In this document: positions 1 through 9,720 of the stretch, one piece after another
How positions within the stretch are numbered: the first letter of the stretch is position 1
How the letters are laid out: each line of letters begins with the position of its first letter
Origin: Lentibacillus sediminis
GTDB lineage: Bacteria > Bacillota > Bacilli > Bacillales > Amphibacillaceae
Direction: 5' to 3'
DNA length: 64,000 nt
Assembly: GCF_002763455.1 (NCBI RefSeq)
Contig: NZ_NIXK01000007.1
Span: 124,001-188,000, forward strand
The notes under the pieces: generated by a model
The model's input: the letters and a program-made list of their open reading frames with translations, nothing else
The model's database searches: none
What the model was told of the DNA's origin: nothing
Position numbers and translations under genes: made by a program

Positions 1-383
1 ACTTCAAGCTTCGCTTGTTATCACCACAGGTGATAGGTGCAATACACTTAATCCAGTAATTACTGATGTTTTAGAAACGAAGTGTATTTGACGTTTTATT
101 TCCTCACTGTCACGTCATATATTAAACAGTGTCAGTTTCTTAGATTTTGAACTTGTCTTACCAAGCCTATTTTTGGAACCGAACTGAATGTGTCCCAAGG
201 ATTCAGTAATAATTACTACCAGATTTTTCTTTCTCTCTAACAATCCAGTACCATGTCTACCATTTTCTCTCTTTCAGACTTCCATGGATTTTAATATATA
301 TAAACCCTGTTTTTGAGCAAGCAAAAAGCGAAGGTCCAGGGGAACACTTCGCTTACCCTTTAACTACATATGTAGTTTTTTAT
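1..383. other. Intergenic stretch, no gene recognised
   Basis: No convincing open frame with a ribosome binding site is visible on either strand. The minus strand has broken open stretches that could be a decayed gene, but I cannot name it. The only clear structure is the hairpin at 325-354. Confidence 0.4.
325..354 (-). terminator. Hairpin, probable terminator
   Basis: AAGCGAAG pairs with CTTCGCTT across a short loop, and on the minus strand the stem runs into a T-rich tract. It lies just downstream of the minus-strand pseudogene ending at 384, so it probably ended that transcript. Confidence 0.55.
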
Positions 384-725
384 TTATTCTCTTACAATTC
401 GCAGAGATTCTAAAAACACCTTGTAGTTTGATTCATCCCATACACTCTTAGAGCATGATTTATATCGAAACCAGAAGTTCCATACAAAAGGATCAATAAT
501 AGCTTCATCCAATAGCTTTTCACCACTAGTAAGATCTATTTTAATCTCTCCCTTGAGTACATCATAAGCCTAACCAACAGGACTAACCTCGATATAGGAA
601 TTTGTCTTATTGTACAGCTCTGGATGAGCCGTTACGTAACATCCAACCCGATACTGATAATCTCCTCGCATTTGGTAATTTTAATAGCATCTCTTATTCT
701 CATGTTCTCCATCAATAAAAAACAT
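384..725 (-). pseudogene. Small hypothetical protein gene with two in-frame stops
   Basis: Reading the minus strand from the ATG at 725 gives one continuous frame of 113 residues interrupted only by TAA after residue 14 and TAG after residue 51. The start (MFFIDGEHENK) has a good GGAGG site 7 bases upstream, and the frame ends at a TAA followed by a terminator hairpin. The tryptophan-rich tail (VWNFWFRY, VWDESNYKVF) reads like a real protein. It resembles small DUF6075-type proteins from memory, but this is uncertain. The frame is otherwise intact, which suggests recent decay. Confidence 0.6.
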
Positions 726-753
726 CTTAGTACCTCCTTCCTTTTAGAAAATA

Positions 754-857
754 AAAATGCAGCCCATCGGCTGATTTTTACATTCGTTCGAAAAAGGGCA
801 TATTATCCCATTTTTCTTCCCTACTGTAAAAATCAACCCAAAGGCTGCATTGTTTTT
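754..857. repeat. Imperfect inverted repeat of about 30 bases
   Basis: The stretch near 754-783 (AAAATGCAGCC, then TGATTTTTACA) recurs inverted at 825-857 (TGTAAAAATCA, then GGCTGCATTGTTTT), with about 45 bases between. It could form a long hairpin just upstream of the pseudogene start. It could be a terminator remnant or a small mobile-repeat relic. Confidence 0.45.
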
Positions 858-992
858 AAGACTTCACCTCGATCATTAAAAAATGATCGCCAAAAAACTT
901 AAAATTAAATTTATACGAGTATAGTATATCAAACATATTAAAAAGTAGCCAGAGTTATCTTTTTTCCACGCAGAAGATTATTTGGAGTTACA

Positions 993-1448
993 TTATAATA
1001 TCGTAATACCAACCTCGTTAGTCCAATTATTTTCAACTGTTAGTTTTATGTATTCAACTAATTCTTTTCTATGTTCTTCACCTGCATACCATTCATAGTT
1101 ATGAAAAAGCTCTGTGCTACTAATATGTCTATAGTGCTCTTCATTTCCTCCATATGCCTTAACAATCAGTAATTCAACTTGTACAATAGCTTCATTCAGC
1201 AAATAATGATTTTCATCAGCACCTAAAACCTCAGTAACTCGATTTAAATCAAGTTGCTTATAAACCAACTCATCCAATAAATTAAATAAAGGTTGAATTT
1301 GCTCATTACGATTGAAGTACATTTTTAGAGCATCACTAAAGATATTCCTATTATCCTCTTTCTTTTTTTGAACTTGCTGGAGTTTATCGACTAATGATTT
1401 TTCAATGTATACTGAAAGCTGTGTGTAACTATCTTCGAATTTACTCAT
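993..1448 (-). CDS. Hypothetical protein with ribbon-helix-helix-like N-terminus
   Basis: A 151-residue protein of unknown function. Residues about 10-48 have the pattern of a ribbon-helix-helix DNA-binding fold: a short strand (LSVYIEKSLVDKL) followed by two helices ending in FSDALKMYF. The remaining 100 residues are acidic and helical with no motif I recognise. The ATG at 1448 has AGGAGG about 9 bases upstream, so the start is secure. It lies between decayed genes and a helicase-nuclease gene on the same strand, separated from the latter by a terminator. A regulator or antitoxin-like role is possible but not shown. Confidence 0.6.
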   Translation of the reverse strand: MSKFEDSYTQLSVYIEKSLVDKLQQVQKKKEDNRNIFSDALKMYFNRNEQIQPLFNLLDELVYKQLDLNRVTEVLGADENHYLLNEAIVQVELLIVKAYGGNEEHYRHISSTELFHNYEWYAGEEHRKELVEYIKLTVENNWTNEVGITIL

Positions 1449-1843
1449 TAAGAATTAGCCTCCTAAAAAGATTTTGCCTTTTCAGGGAAGTATACAATTT
1501 AAGCAGCAACCTTCCCATAAAAAAAGTTTATTTACTAAATAATACCATTAATCCTAGACAAGAGTGAACACTTTTCGAGGCTAAATTTTGGCTTAACATT
1601 TATCAATATATTTTATGTCCTCAGCAACTCAATTTTATCTCTGCTGTACAGATTAGCAAAAGTGAATCAAGTTCTTATCATAAGTTCCTTTTCCTGTATC
1701 CTTTTCTAAGCTCTACAGGTTAACGCCTCGTACTTTTCTTGTTACTGAATTATCGCCATAATAAAAAAGTAACTACCGCTAGTATAAGCAAATAACGGTG
1801 GTTACTTTTCTCAACCTTACTCAACATATTTATCTAAAGGCTT
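1449..1843. other. Intergenic stretch between two minus-strand genes
   Basis: No gene is visible here. It holds the terminator of the helicase-nuclease gene (1762-1810) and presumably the promoter of the downstream hypothetical gene. Confidence 0.5.
1762..1810 (-). terminator. Terminator after helicase-nuclease gene
   Basis: AAAAGTAACTACCG pairs with CGGTGGTTACTTTT; on the minus strand the stem is followed by TTTTTTATTATGG. It begins about 35 bases past the helicase-nuclease stop codon. Confidence 0.8.
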
Positions 1844-4420
1844 TTAATCAACTAGCTGAGCCAATTCTTTTCTAGTAAAATTATTTAAGATGTGTTCGGA
1901 TGTTAAATGTTTCTCATAAAGGCTACTTATGAGTAAGCGTCTTAGATTTGATTTAACTCCGTATTTTAACTCATTTAATCCACTACGAAGTACACCCTCT
2001 AATTTAGTAGCTAATTCTATAATGTCTTCTGTACTAACTAAGTAAATACCTTCTGCAGCATGTTGTGATGTATCCTTGATCTTATATTTAGGGCATACCA
2101 TAACAAGTGTAACCTTCTCTTCATTCTCCAAATTATATTTCTCTTTCACCCATTTCTTATGCACAAACACTTGTCTTATATCATCTAATGGAATATAGGC
2201 ATCTTCATCTTCTATATTTGTCTTAGCTTCTAAAGATATCCATGTGTTATTAATGTTCCACACTCCGTCTGGTACTCCTTCTTCATTAGGAGGTTTTTCT
2301 GCATAAAAACCTAGTATAGTACCTAAAGATTTAAGTGCAGGTTCATAAAATTGAGCTTCTTTTTTTCGCAATCCATCTATTACCTTTGCCCATTCTTTGT
2401 CAAATTTTTTCTCCCTATCACCAAATGATTTTAAGTAATTACTCATTCGCTCAATTTGAAGCTCTAAATCCTCTGAATAAATCTCATCCTGAATTTCATC
2501 ATTAAAACTTATATCCCTTTTGTCTAACCATACTTTATTATCAGATGCATTTAAGCTATTGGTTAGATATTTTCTAGTCTTGTCTTCATCACGTTGCAGT
2601 GTAGATACACATGCTATAAGATAATTCCACCATGCTCTATAACCTTTTAAGGTTTCATTTCTCCCTAGTTTTGTAAGTGTTTCATTAGCAGAAATGTGAG
2701 CTTTTGAATAATCTTCATTCCACAAGTTATAAATAAATTCAATCTCATGGTTAGTAGAATTATATAATTGGACAGCATTTTCATTCGAAGGATCCATTTG
2801 TTTTTCTTCCATCAGCTTACTTTCTTGTCTTTCAAGGTGATTTTCAACCCTTTTCCAATTTTCTGATCCGTTATTAAATTCTTCTATTGAAGTATGCCAT
2901 GATTCAACATCTTTAATAAAATCAATCTGATTAAAACCAAGGTTCATTTCAGCGTGAACATCAGCAGGTAGCAGGTTTATAAATTCATCTTTATACAAGT
3001 AATAGCCAACGTATTTTCCGGTAAATAAAACTACCGAAGAGTCATTCTTACTTCTAGTGCATCTACCTAAACCTTGTATAATTCTTGTGGATAATTTACT
3101 ATTTAATAGTTCCGTGGCGTTCAGTCGGTCTTGAAGAAACTTTTCTTCAATACTAATAGCAACAGGTAAGTCATGAATGATTTCTAACTTACATTCATCG
3201 CCTTTTAAATCTATTCCTTCATATCTACCTGTCAGAGCTAATATTGCATTATTTTCATCGGTAAATTTAGTTAAATCATCTTCAATATCACTATTCTCGA
3301 AAAGAGTAAATTCAGGTAATAAATTTTCTTTTTTCTCCTTTACTTTTCTCATGCTTTTTCTTGAAGGAGTCAATATGAGAGCTCTGTTGCTTTTAATAGC
3401 AGTTTCTTTTAATACTCTTTCCAATTCCTCTCCCTCAAAATGATCCTCAGGAAACATTATGAGTCTTCTGCCAGATACTTTATTTGAATGATTGGAAAAT
3501 TTATTAATGTAATGAATATCCTGCACACCAAACATTCTTTCTAGTTCTCCAGATTTACCAATAGTAGCTGACATATATATTCTTTCTTGAGGATTAACAA
3601 ATGCTTGATGTACTTTATTTGGTGGTATTATAGGTTTAATAACTATATTTGAGTGATTAACGAATATTTGGCATGAATGGAGACTGTTTCTGATTCTACT
3701 CCATGGATAATAAAGCTTGGTATCATCGGTGCGTGAATCTAACAAACTTCTAATAGAATCTGTTTTTTTGTACCATTGTGGAAAAGAAACAATATCTACT
3801 CCATCAGTCATAGGATCATATGTACCGTGTATTAGTTTGTCATACACATTAGGCGAAAGACTATCTCCTAATGTTGAAACAAGAGCTTCGAAAATATCAC
3901 TATTTTCATGCCTATTAATATCAACTGACCAAAAATCATTTATTGCATACTCAGTTGCATGTGCATCATCAAAAATTATTAAATTTGAGTCATTAAACTT
4001 TGGATTAATATTGAAAATATGTCCATAAGTTGTTACACATATTGCTTCTGACCTTTGGTACTTACCCAAATCAATTTGTGAGAAATTATCTCCCTTTCCA
4101 GTTAAAAGGACAGAAGAAATACCATATAAATCAAGTAATTGGTGAGTTTGATTAGCTAACTGTCTAGTAGCACATGCATAAACTACCCTCCAGTTATTAT
4201 TTATTCGATTGTATTCAGATATAAGTCCACCAACAAGAGTCTTACCATGTCCAGATGGCATTTCAATTGCAAAGTCCGTTTTATTATCTCTATTAAGTTC
4301 ATATTCTTTTAATGATTCACCTTGTTCATGAGAAAGTCTTTCCAGCTTGCCTAACTTGTTAAATAAATCGATTGTATCATTATACTTACTCTCATCTTCA
4401 TCAGGTATAAAAAACGGCAC
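1844..4420 (-). CDS. DEAD/DEAH-type helicase fused to a PD-(D/E)XK nuclease domain
   Basis: An 858-residue protein. The N-terminal half is a superfamily 2 helicase: Walker A SGHGKT at 56-61, DDAH box at 151-154, motif III SAT at 284-286, and motif VI QGLGRCTRS at 449-457. The C-terminal part has a conserved E at 693, VPDG at 716-719 and LEAK at 730-733, the E...PD...ExK layout of PD-(D/E)XK nucleases. The start is GTG at 4420 behind AAGGGG. It stands alone in its transcription unit inside a genomic island, which fits a single-gene defence role against phage or plasmid DNA. That role is inferred. The middle (500-690) is helical and unassigned. Confidence 0.75.
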   Translation of the reverse strand: MPFFIPDEDESKYNDTIDLFNKLGKLERLSHEQGESLKEYELNRDNKTDFAIEMPSGHGKTLVGGLISEYNRINNNWRVVYACATRQLANQTHQLLDLYGISSVLLTGKGDNFSQIDLGKYQRSEAICVTTYGHIFNINPKFNDSNLIIFDDAHATEYAINDFWSVDINRHENSDIFEALVSTLGDSLSPNVYDKLIHGTYDPMTDGVDIVSFPQWYKKTDSIRSLLDSRTDDTKLYYPWSRIRNSLHSCQIFVNHSNIVIKPIIPPNKVHQAFVNPQERIYMSATIGKSGELERMFGVQDIHYINKFSNHSNKVSGRRLIMFPEDHFEGEELERVLKETAIKSNRALILTPSRKSMRKVKEKKENLLPEFTLFENSDIEDDLTKFTDENNAILALTGRYEGIDLKGDECKLEIIHDLPVAISIEEKFLQDRLNATELLNSKLSTRIIQGLGRCTRSKNDSSVVLFTGKYVGYYLYKDEFINLLPADVHAEMNLGFNQIDFIKDVESWHTSIEEFNNGSENWKRVENHLERQESKLMEEKQMDPSNENAVQLYNSTNHEIEFIYNLWNEDYSKAHISANETLTKLGRNETLKGYRAWWNYLIACVSTLQRDEDKTRKYLTNSLNASDNKVWLDKRDISFNDEIQDEIYSEDLELQIERMSNYLKSFGDREKKFDKEWAKVIDGLRKKEAQFYEPALKSLGTILGFYAEKPPNEEGVPDGVWNINNTWISLEAKTNIEDEDAYIPLDDIRQVFVHKKWVKEKYNLENEEKVTLVMVCPKYKIKDTSQHAAEGIYLVSTEDIIELATKLEGVLRSGLNELKYGVKSNLRRLLISSLYEKHLTSEHILNNFTRKELAQLVD

Positions 4421-4662
4421 AGGATTTACCCCTTTCTTTTTAAATTTAAGAGTATTATAACATTATATGACTCTATAAATACATTTTCACCTATGCTGAA
4501 TAAGCATATAGACCAATAGAGCTTGAACTTAAAAATTTCCTTAGTGATTTTTTGACTTATACTCTTTTATTTGATAAACCCATAGAGTCGGTGTTTGCTT
4601 ATTCAATTCTTGCGCCCGTTCGTAAGAAACTTTAACATACTATAGCTGTTTACTTTACGCAT

Positions 4663-5108
4663 TCATACTTCATTTTCAAAACTCAAAACGCTGCCATTTG
4701 TATGTTGCAAAAAGGTCTCAACAGATTCAAACCCTGCTTTTTCATAGACTTTTATAGGCTCTTTCATTAAAAGTGGCAACGGAAAGCGTTATTTCCTTAG
4801 GGTTATATTTGGATATCGCAAATCTGAGTCCAGCTTTAAAAAGCTCATACCAAGACCTTCTCAGTCAATTCAGGTTTCATTCCTAACCCAATATCAACTG
4901 ACTCTTGTCATTAAAACTAAAGGACCCAATTTCTTCTTCGTCTTCTTTAACATGTAATGAGAGTCTCCCCGTTTTTTGAATCCAAAAATTCAACTAAATC
5001 TTCTTCATCTGCCTAAACATCATAAAAAGAATATTTACCATCATAGTGCCAATTTGAAGCAATATTTTCTGCTTGTTCTTGTGACATTTTACTATAATTA
5101 TAATCCAT
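4663..5108 (-). pseudogene. Decayed GNAT N-acetyltransferase
   Basis: On the minus strand an ATG at 5108 with GGAGG upstream opens a frame reading MSQEQAENIASNWHYDGKYS, then breaks by a stop codon and frameshifts. Later pieces (DIGLGMKPELT, ITLSVATFNERAIK, YEKAGFESV) are the acetyl-CoA-binding core and the last strands of a GNAT fold. At least one stop and two frameshifts are needed to restore the full protein. The original gene was probably an ordinary small-molecule or protein acetyltransferase. Confidence 0.7.
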
Positions 5109-5220
5109 AACAACCCCTCCAATTATATCCCTGAAACCAATCTGATCTTCTGCAATATGGTCCTTATATCCAGTTTAAGGCGTTAATACTTATTCTTGAT
5201 CAGCACCCGTTTATGAAGGA

Positions 5221-5919
5221 TTATTCCTTTTTTCTTTCCTTATAAAGCATCAAGGTGATATCCATAAACACCTTTGCTTTACCGGAACTTGGTATACCAT
5301 ACGGATGCACCAAATACCTATATTGCTTCATATCTTCTTTATCAAGCAAATCAGCTAAGTACCAGTATCTAAGATCTTGGTTTTTACTATGCATAGCAAA
5401 CTCGGGATCGTCAAAAATAATTTCCCTTAGCTTATTTTCATCTTCTTTTTTATTGTCTTTTCGACGAATTTTCGCTCTTTTAACTTCAAAAGGGAATTTA
5501 TTTTCAATTTCATCACTCGCATATTCTGCTGCTTCGATTCCTTTGTTTTCTATCCAAGGATAATACAATTCAATTCCTACAAGGCTGCCATTCTGAAGAA
5601 CAAATAATATCAAACTCTTTGGCGAATCAAAATCTAATGTTTCTATTTGTTTATTATATCGACGAACCTCGTTTTTTAATTTTTTTTCATACTTATCATT
5701 ATAATCATCTTCAGGAATTATATATTTTTCTGAACTATAGTAAGTATAATAGTAATAGACACATCCAAGATTAGAATTACTTACAAACTTCAGGAATTCC
5801 TCAATTTCCTCCATACCTAAAAAAATTCGATTAGATATATCTAGAACCTTTACTTCTACTGGAATTAACTTATATTCTCTAATCTTTTCTATAAGTTGTG
5901 GCTTTTTAATTATCTCCAT
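5221..5919 (-). CDS. Hypothetical protein, 232 residues
   Basis: No family is recognised. The protein is charged, with tyrosine-rich stretches (VYYYYTYYSSEKY near residue 55) and no membrane segments or signal peptide, so it is probably cytoplasmic. The ATG at 5919 has AGGAGA 7 bases upstream. A group II intron inserted only about 38 bases before the start codon, immediately upstream of a TATAAT sequence, so its promoter may have been cut apart. Confidence 0.55.
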   Translation of the reverse strand: MEIIKKPQLIEKIREYKLIPVEVKVLDISNRIFLGMEEIEEFLKFVSNSNLGCVYYYYTYYSSEKYIIPEDDYNDKYEKKLKNEVRRYNKQIETLDFDSPKSLILFVLQNGSLVGIELYYPWIENKGIEAAEYASDEIENKFPFEVKRAKIRRKDNKKEDENKLREIIFDDPEFAMHSKNQDLRYWYLADLLDKEDMKQYRYLVHPYGIPSSGKAKVFMDITLMLYKERKKE

Positions 5920-5956
5920 ACTACATCTCCTATAACCTGTCCATTGATTTATTATA

Positions 5957-8668
5957 GTGATAGGTAAGCTTTTGAAATTATCGCCAGCTTTTCCCCCACT
6001 TCACACCGTACGTGCGACTTTCATCGCATACGGCGTTCCAACTAATCCAATTCATTCAATGTTTTTATGTATATGCAAGGATGAAATGTAGAATCAGATA
6101 GCTTCGTTCAGACATTGCTCACGCAATTTATTGACCTTTTTGAGTTGCTTTTCATCTAACTTGAGTGCGCTTAAAAGCGCTTGTATCTTCTCTTGATTTC
6201 TCATATGAATAAGGCGGTGAACAGATTGATGCAGTATCATTAAATTCCCGTACGAATCATCCCTTGTGAGATGGTATGGCGTTTTATGATGACAATGCCA
6301 ATCGTTCAATCCTAATTCAATTCCTGTGACTGCACATTTTCCATATTGTGCGATAAAACGGCTAATCCGATTATCGTTATATTCTATGGAACGGTTAGGA
6401 ATAAATTGCTTCATCACATGAGTGAGCGTTTGCTTATTAATCGCTCGCAGATTTTGATGAATTTTATTTCTACCTTCAATGGTGTAATTACAGATAGTTT
6501 GAGAAAAATTAAGATTCACCTTACAGCGTTGTGCGTGGATTGGGACAAGAACCATTCCCTTTATTTTATAGAGTTTACACTCATATCCCTTATACCTTTT
6601 CTGTAAGGATTTGGTAAGATCCTGAAGCGTAGCTTCTTTTTTCATTTCATTTAAACGATTGTATAATGTTTTATGAAGACGATGGTTCAGCGTAATTAAG
6701 TCATCTGTAATACGTGACGCTGCAGAATAATAATTTTGGATTCCCATTATAACTGTATTAAAGCGCCAAACATTCTCAGGTGATTGGTGTTTTTGAATTA
6801 CCTTTATTGCCTGCTTTAACTTTATCTGTGCATTTTTAAGTGCTTTCTTTGTCATATGTGAGCGAGCGACATACAGAGTCCTTGTATTCGTACTTTTCAA
6901 ATGTGCTTTAAGACGGAAACCTAAAAACTCCGATGAGTTTTTCTTTAAATTGACTACTTTTGATTTTTCTTTACTAATTTCAAGGTGAAGCCTTGTTTTA
7001 AGAAAATCTTTTACTGCATAATACATCTTAATTGCTTGTGAACGAGTTCGACAAAGGATCTTAAAATCATCTGCATATCTTACGATATAGCAATGTTTTA
7101 AATTCGATTGTTTTAATGCATTATATCTACCGAGCTTCGTTTTATATGGCTTTTGAGTTTCAAAGCTTTCCCATTGATTACTAACCCACCAATCTAGTTC
7201 ATTTAATACAATGTTAGATAGAATGGGAGATAAAATACCCCCTTGTGGTGTACCTTTCGTTGGGAAACCTTCTCCAATAATTTCAGCTTTTAAAAGTCGT
7301 GAGATAATAGAGAGTAGCGCCTTGTCACGAATGCCCAGTGACCACATTTGTTTTATTAATTTGGCGTGGTCCACATTGTCAAAGAATCCCTTGATGTCAA
7401 CATCTACACAATGATATAAGCATGCACGATTGATGAGCGTCTCAAACCTAGCTTTCGCATGATGTGTATTGCGATTCGGTCTAAAACCATAACTATGTTT
7501 ATAAAACTTAGCTTCACAAATCGGTTCAAGCACTTGTAGGATACACTGTTGGAACAACCTATCCCAAATAGTCGGAATCCCCAATGGACGTGTTTTTCCA
7601 TTTGCCTTCGGAATGAATACCCGTCGAACAGCTTTTGGGGTATAGTGTTCAAACATTCGTTGTATCGTAGATACAACTTCTGACACAGAAAAATGCTTTA
7701 TATCTTCAATTGTTAATCCATCATAACCAGCGGTTTTACTGCCAGTATTTCGTTTAATATTGCGGTAAGCTAATCGAATATTATCATCAGATTGCATCAA
7801 ATCAATTAATCCATAAAAATTTTGACCATTAGCACTTTGAGCATATAAAGAATCAAAATGATATTGCATATCATAATACTCGTTGTGCCTCAGCTTCTTT
7901 CGTTTTAACAAGTCGGTAGCTCCTTTTGGAGCTGAACCTCTATTAGTCTTACAAGAACCTTATTAATCGTTGAAGAACTGTCTTGCATGGTTGAATGAAT
8001 CTTTTATTAGTCTAGTGGCTATCCCTCCACGTTCGTTACACGCTTCAATGGTACTGTGCCACCACTTTCACTGATATGAAGAAGAGTTATACAGTCGCTA
8101 ATCTCACAACTGTTTTCCTTTCCAACGTTTCATCAAGAGTAAGCTCTCCGCGTTATCAGCTTACAACGTTGAATTATGTCTATTATGGAACCGACTTAGG
8201 TGCTTCCTATGAGCCTGTTAGCGTTGCATGTGCCTATAACACAAGGTGGATTTTCATATTGCGGATTCTTACTCATCCACAGCTAACCCTACATTTGGTA
8301 GTAAATACATTTCTATATCATGCCAGTCTAGGCCCGTACATTCAGAAGTTCGTCAGCAATATACTTTCTTATTATATTTCACTGCATTCTCACCATATCT
8401 ATTCAACCCAAGCATCATGATTTACACCACCCCATCGGGTAGGGTTTCGTCAGCCAAACTGTTACGGTAAATTCTCACGCCTATTGGCCGAGCTTATAAC
8501 ACACTATTTCTTACTAAACAGTGTGCTATTCGACGCAGGGAGAGCCTTTCAGAACGTTACCTCTTCATTCGACCCTTCGACATAATCCTTCAGTAAAAAG
8601 AACTAAACTGCCTGACCTTTACCGAATTTGTGTGACCACATTTCATTTAAGTCAGGAACGTTTCGCAC
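5957..8668 (-). mobile_element. Group II intron with reverse transcriptase ORF
   Basis: The element lies on the minus strand. Its 5' end is proposed at 8668, where GTGCGAAACG matches the conserved GTGCG intron start. Its 3' end is proposed at 5957, just after a domain V hairpin (near 5998-6035: GCCGTATGCGATGAAAGTCG, loop, then CGTACGG) and a short domain VI. The 605-residue maturase lies in domain IV, with about 750 bases of ribozyme sequence before it. Total length near 2.7 kb is normal for this class. Exact ends should be confirmed by covariance modelling. Confidence 0.8.
6094..7911 (-). CDS. ltrA: Group II intron reverse transcriptase/maturase with HNH domain
   Basis: A 605-residue intron-encoded protein that helps the intron splice and copies it into DNA targets. 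Reverse transcriptase motifs are clear: RPLGIPT near 108-114, PQGGILSP at 222-229 and the catalytic YADD at 279-282. The maturase (X) domain follows at about 340-480. The C-terminus carries an HNH endonuclease with paired histidines (HCHHKTP at 539-545, NLMILH at 556-561). All key residues are present, so the protein is probably active. The start is TTG at 7911 behind AAGGAG at 8 bases. Confidence 0.9.
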   Translation of the reverse strand: MLKRKKLRHNEYYDMQYHFDSLYAQSANGQNFYGLIDLMQSDDNIRLAYRNIKRNTGSKTAGYDGLTIEDIKHFSVSEVVSTIQRMFEHYTPKAVRRVFIPKANGKTRPLGIPTIWDRLFQQCILQVLEPICEAKFYKHSYGFRPNRNTHHAKARFETLINRACLYHCVDVDIKGFFDNVDHAKLIKQMWSLGIRDKALLSIISRLLKAEIIGEGFPTKGTPQGGILSPILSNIVLNELDWWVSNQWESFETQKPYKTKLGRYNALKQSNLKHCYIVRYADDFKILCRTRSQAIKMYYAVKDFLKTRLHLEISKEKSKVVNLKKNSSEFLGFRLKAHLKSTNTRTLYVARSHMTKKALKNAQIKLKQAIKVIQKHQSPENVWRFNTVIMGIQNYYSAASRITDDLITLNHRLHKTLYNRLNEMKKEATLQDLTKSLQKRYKGYECKLYKIKGMVLVPIHAQRCKVNLNFSQTICNYTIEGRNKIHQNLRAINKQTLTHVMKQFIPNRSIEYNDNRISRFIAQYGKCAVTGIELGLNDWHCHHKTPYHLTRDDSYGNLMILHQSVHRLIHMRNQEKIQALLSALKLDEKQLKKVNKLREQCLNEAI

Positions 8669-9132
8669 CAACAATATGACCCGCTGGTCGAATATAGTTC
8701 TTATTGAAAATCGATCAAACTAGTACAACAAGTATAACATTTTATTACCACCTGTCATTTATTGGTACATTTACTTGGCCGTAATCAGCAGATAAAGCGA
8801 CTGTAACGAAAATTAATAATTAAATATTCTATAACAGGACATAGCGGGGATATACCGTATTATAGTGGGTATAGAAATTCCATACTCCACCCATGAAATT
8901 TCCATAGGTGGGAAAACATCCATAAAACTGTGGATAAATCCACATATGGAAAAATTTCATACCCTTACCTATAGAAATTTCATTCTTTTCCTATGAATAA
9001 TAATGTAACAAAATACTTAAAAGGTTACATTCATTTTGTTTGATCCATTGACTTTTAACTTAAATCAGGGTACATTAAGTTTAATTGAAAATATGTTACA
9101 TTCAAAATGCTGTTTTTAAAGGGGTTGTAGGG
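8669..9132. other. Intergenic stretch before small recombinase
   Basis: No gene is seen. Bases near the left edge are the 5' exon of the group II intron target. The middle holds the repeat cluster and DnaA box listed separately, and the right end carries the AAAGGGG ribosome binding site of the recombinase. Confidence 0.5.
8866..8985. repeat. Cluster of TATAGAAATTTCAT-like repeats around a perfect DnaA box
   Basis: Four variants of the core TATAGAAATTYCAT occur in both orientations: near 8868, 8893 (inverted), 8946 and 8970. Among them at 8929-8937 is TGTGGATAA, the exact reverse complement of the DnaA box TTATCCACA. The layout could be recombinase or excisionase binding sites, an operator array or a small replication origin. 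Function is inferred only from arrangement. Confidence 0.5.
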
Positions 9133-9708
9133 ATGGTAAGTAAGCCGAATAAAAAAGAAGAAATTAAAGATGTACAGCCTATCAGATCACTAGAAAAATT
9201 AAATGATATGAAATGGTCACTGAAAAAATGGTGCAGCGAACGTGATTACATAATGTTCCTATTAGGAATCAATACGGGCTTACGTGTCACCGACTTATTA
9301 CAGCTAAAGGTTAGTGACATAAAAGGTAAAAAGAAGTTGATTGTTAAGGAAGGAAAAACAGAAAAGCCCCGGACTATTCACCTTAGTAACATATATGAAG
9401 AATTAAACAAATATATAAAGACATTGGGATGTGCAAAATGGCTTTTTCCTAGTCGTAAAGGGGACAAGCCGATAAGCAGAATACAAGCGTATAGACAGCT
9501 TAACAAAGCATCCGATATGGTCGATATGCCCGATGGCATTGGGACTCATACCATGCGTAAAACATTTGGTTACTGGCACTATAAACAGTTTAAAGATGTA
9601 GCCGAATTGCAGATGATCTTAAATCATTCTCACCCAAGAATTACACTTGACTATATAGGGATTACTGATGAACAGATAGAAAATAATATGAAAAGTTTTG
9701 TACTGTAG
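9133..9708 (+). CDS. Small tyrosine recombinase (YoeC-like)
   Basis: A 191-residue site-specific recombinase consisting of little more than the catalytic domain. Expected residues are present: R51 in TGLRVTD, H139 and R142 in HTMRKTFG, H165 in NHSHP, and the nucleophile Y174 in LDYIGI. It lacks the long arm-binding and core-binding N-terminal domains of phage integrases, like the short B. subtilis YoeC group. I place the start at ATG 9133, behind AAAGGGG, rather than the upstream 9085. The preceding repeats may be its binding sites. Confidence 0.8.
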   Translation: MVSKPNKKEEIKDVQPIRSLEKLNDMKWSLKKWCSERDYIMFLLGINTGLRVTDLLQLKVSDIKGKKKLIVKEGKTEKPRTIHLSNIYEELNKYIKTLGCAKWLFPSRKGDKPISRIQAYRQLNKASDMVDMPDGIGTHTMRKTFGYWHYKQFKDVAELQMILNHSHPRITLDYIGITDEQIENNMKSFVL

Positions 9709-9720
9709 GAGGGGAGTTAC

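Noticed and set aside
624-902. 92-codon plus-strand frame
   Set aside because: It covers an inverted repeat and the antisense of the pseudogene start, with no ribosome binding site.
8076-8470. Overlapping plus-strand frames
   Set aside because: They lie in the ribozyme part of the group II intron and are antisense to it.
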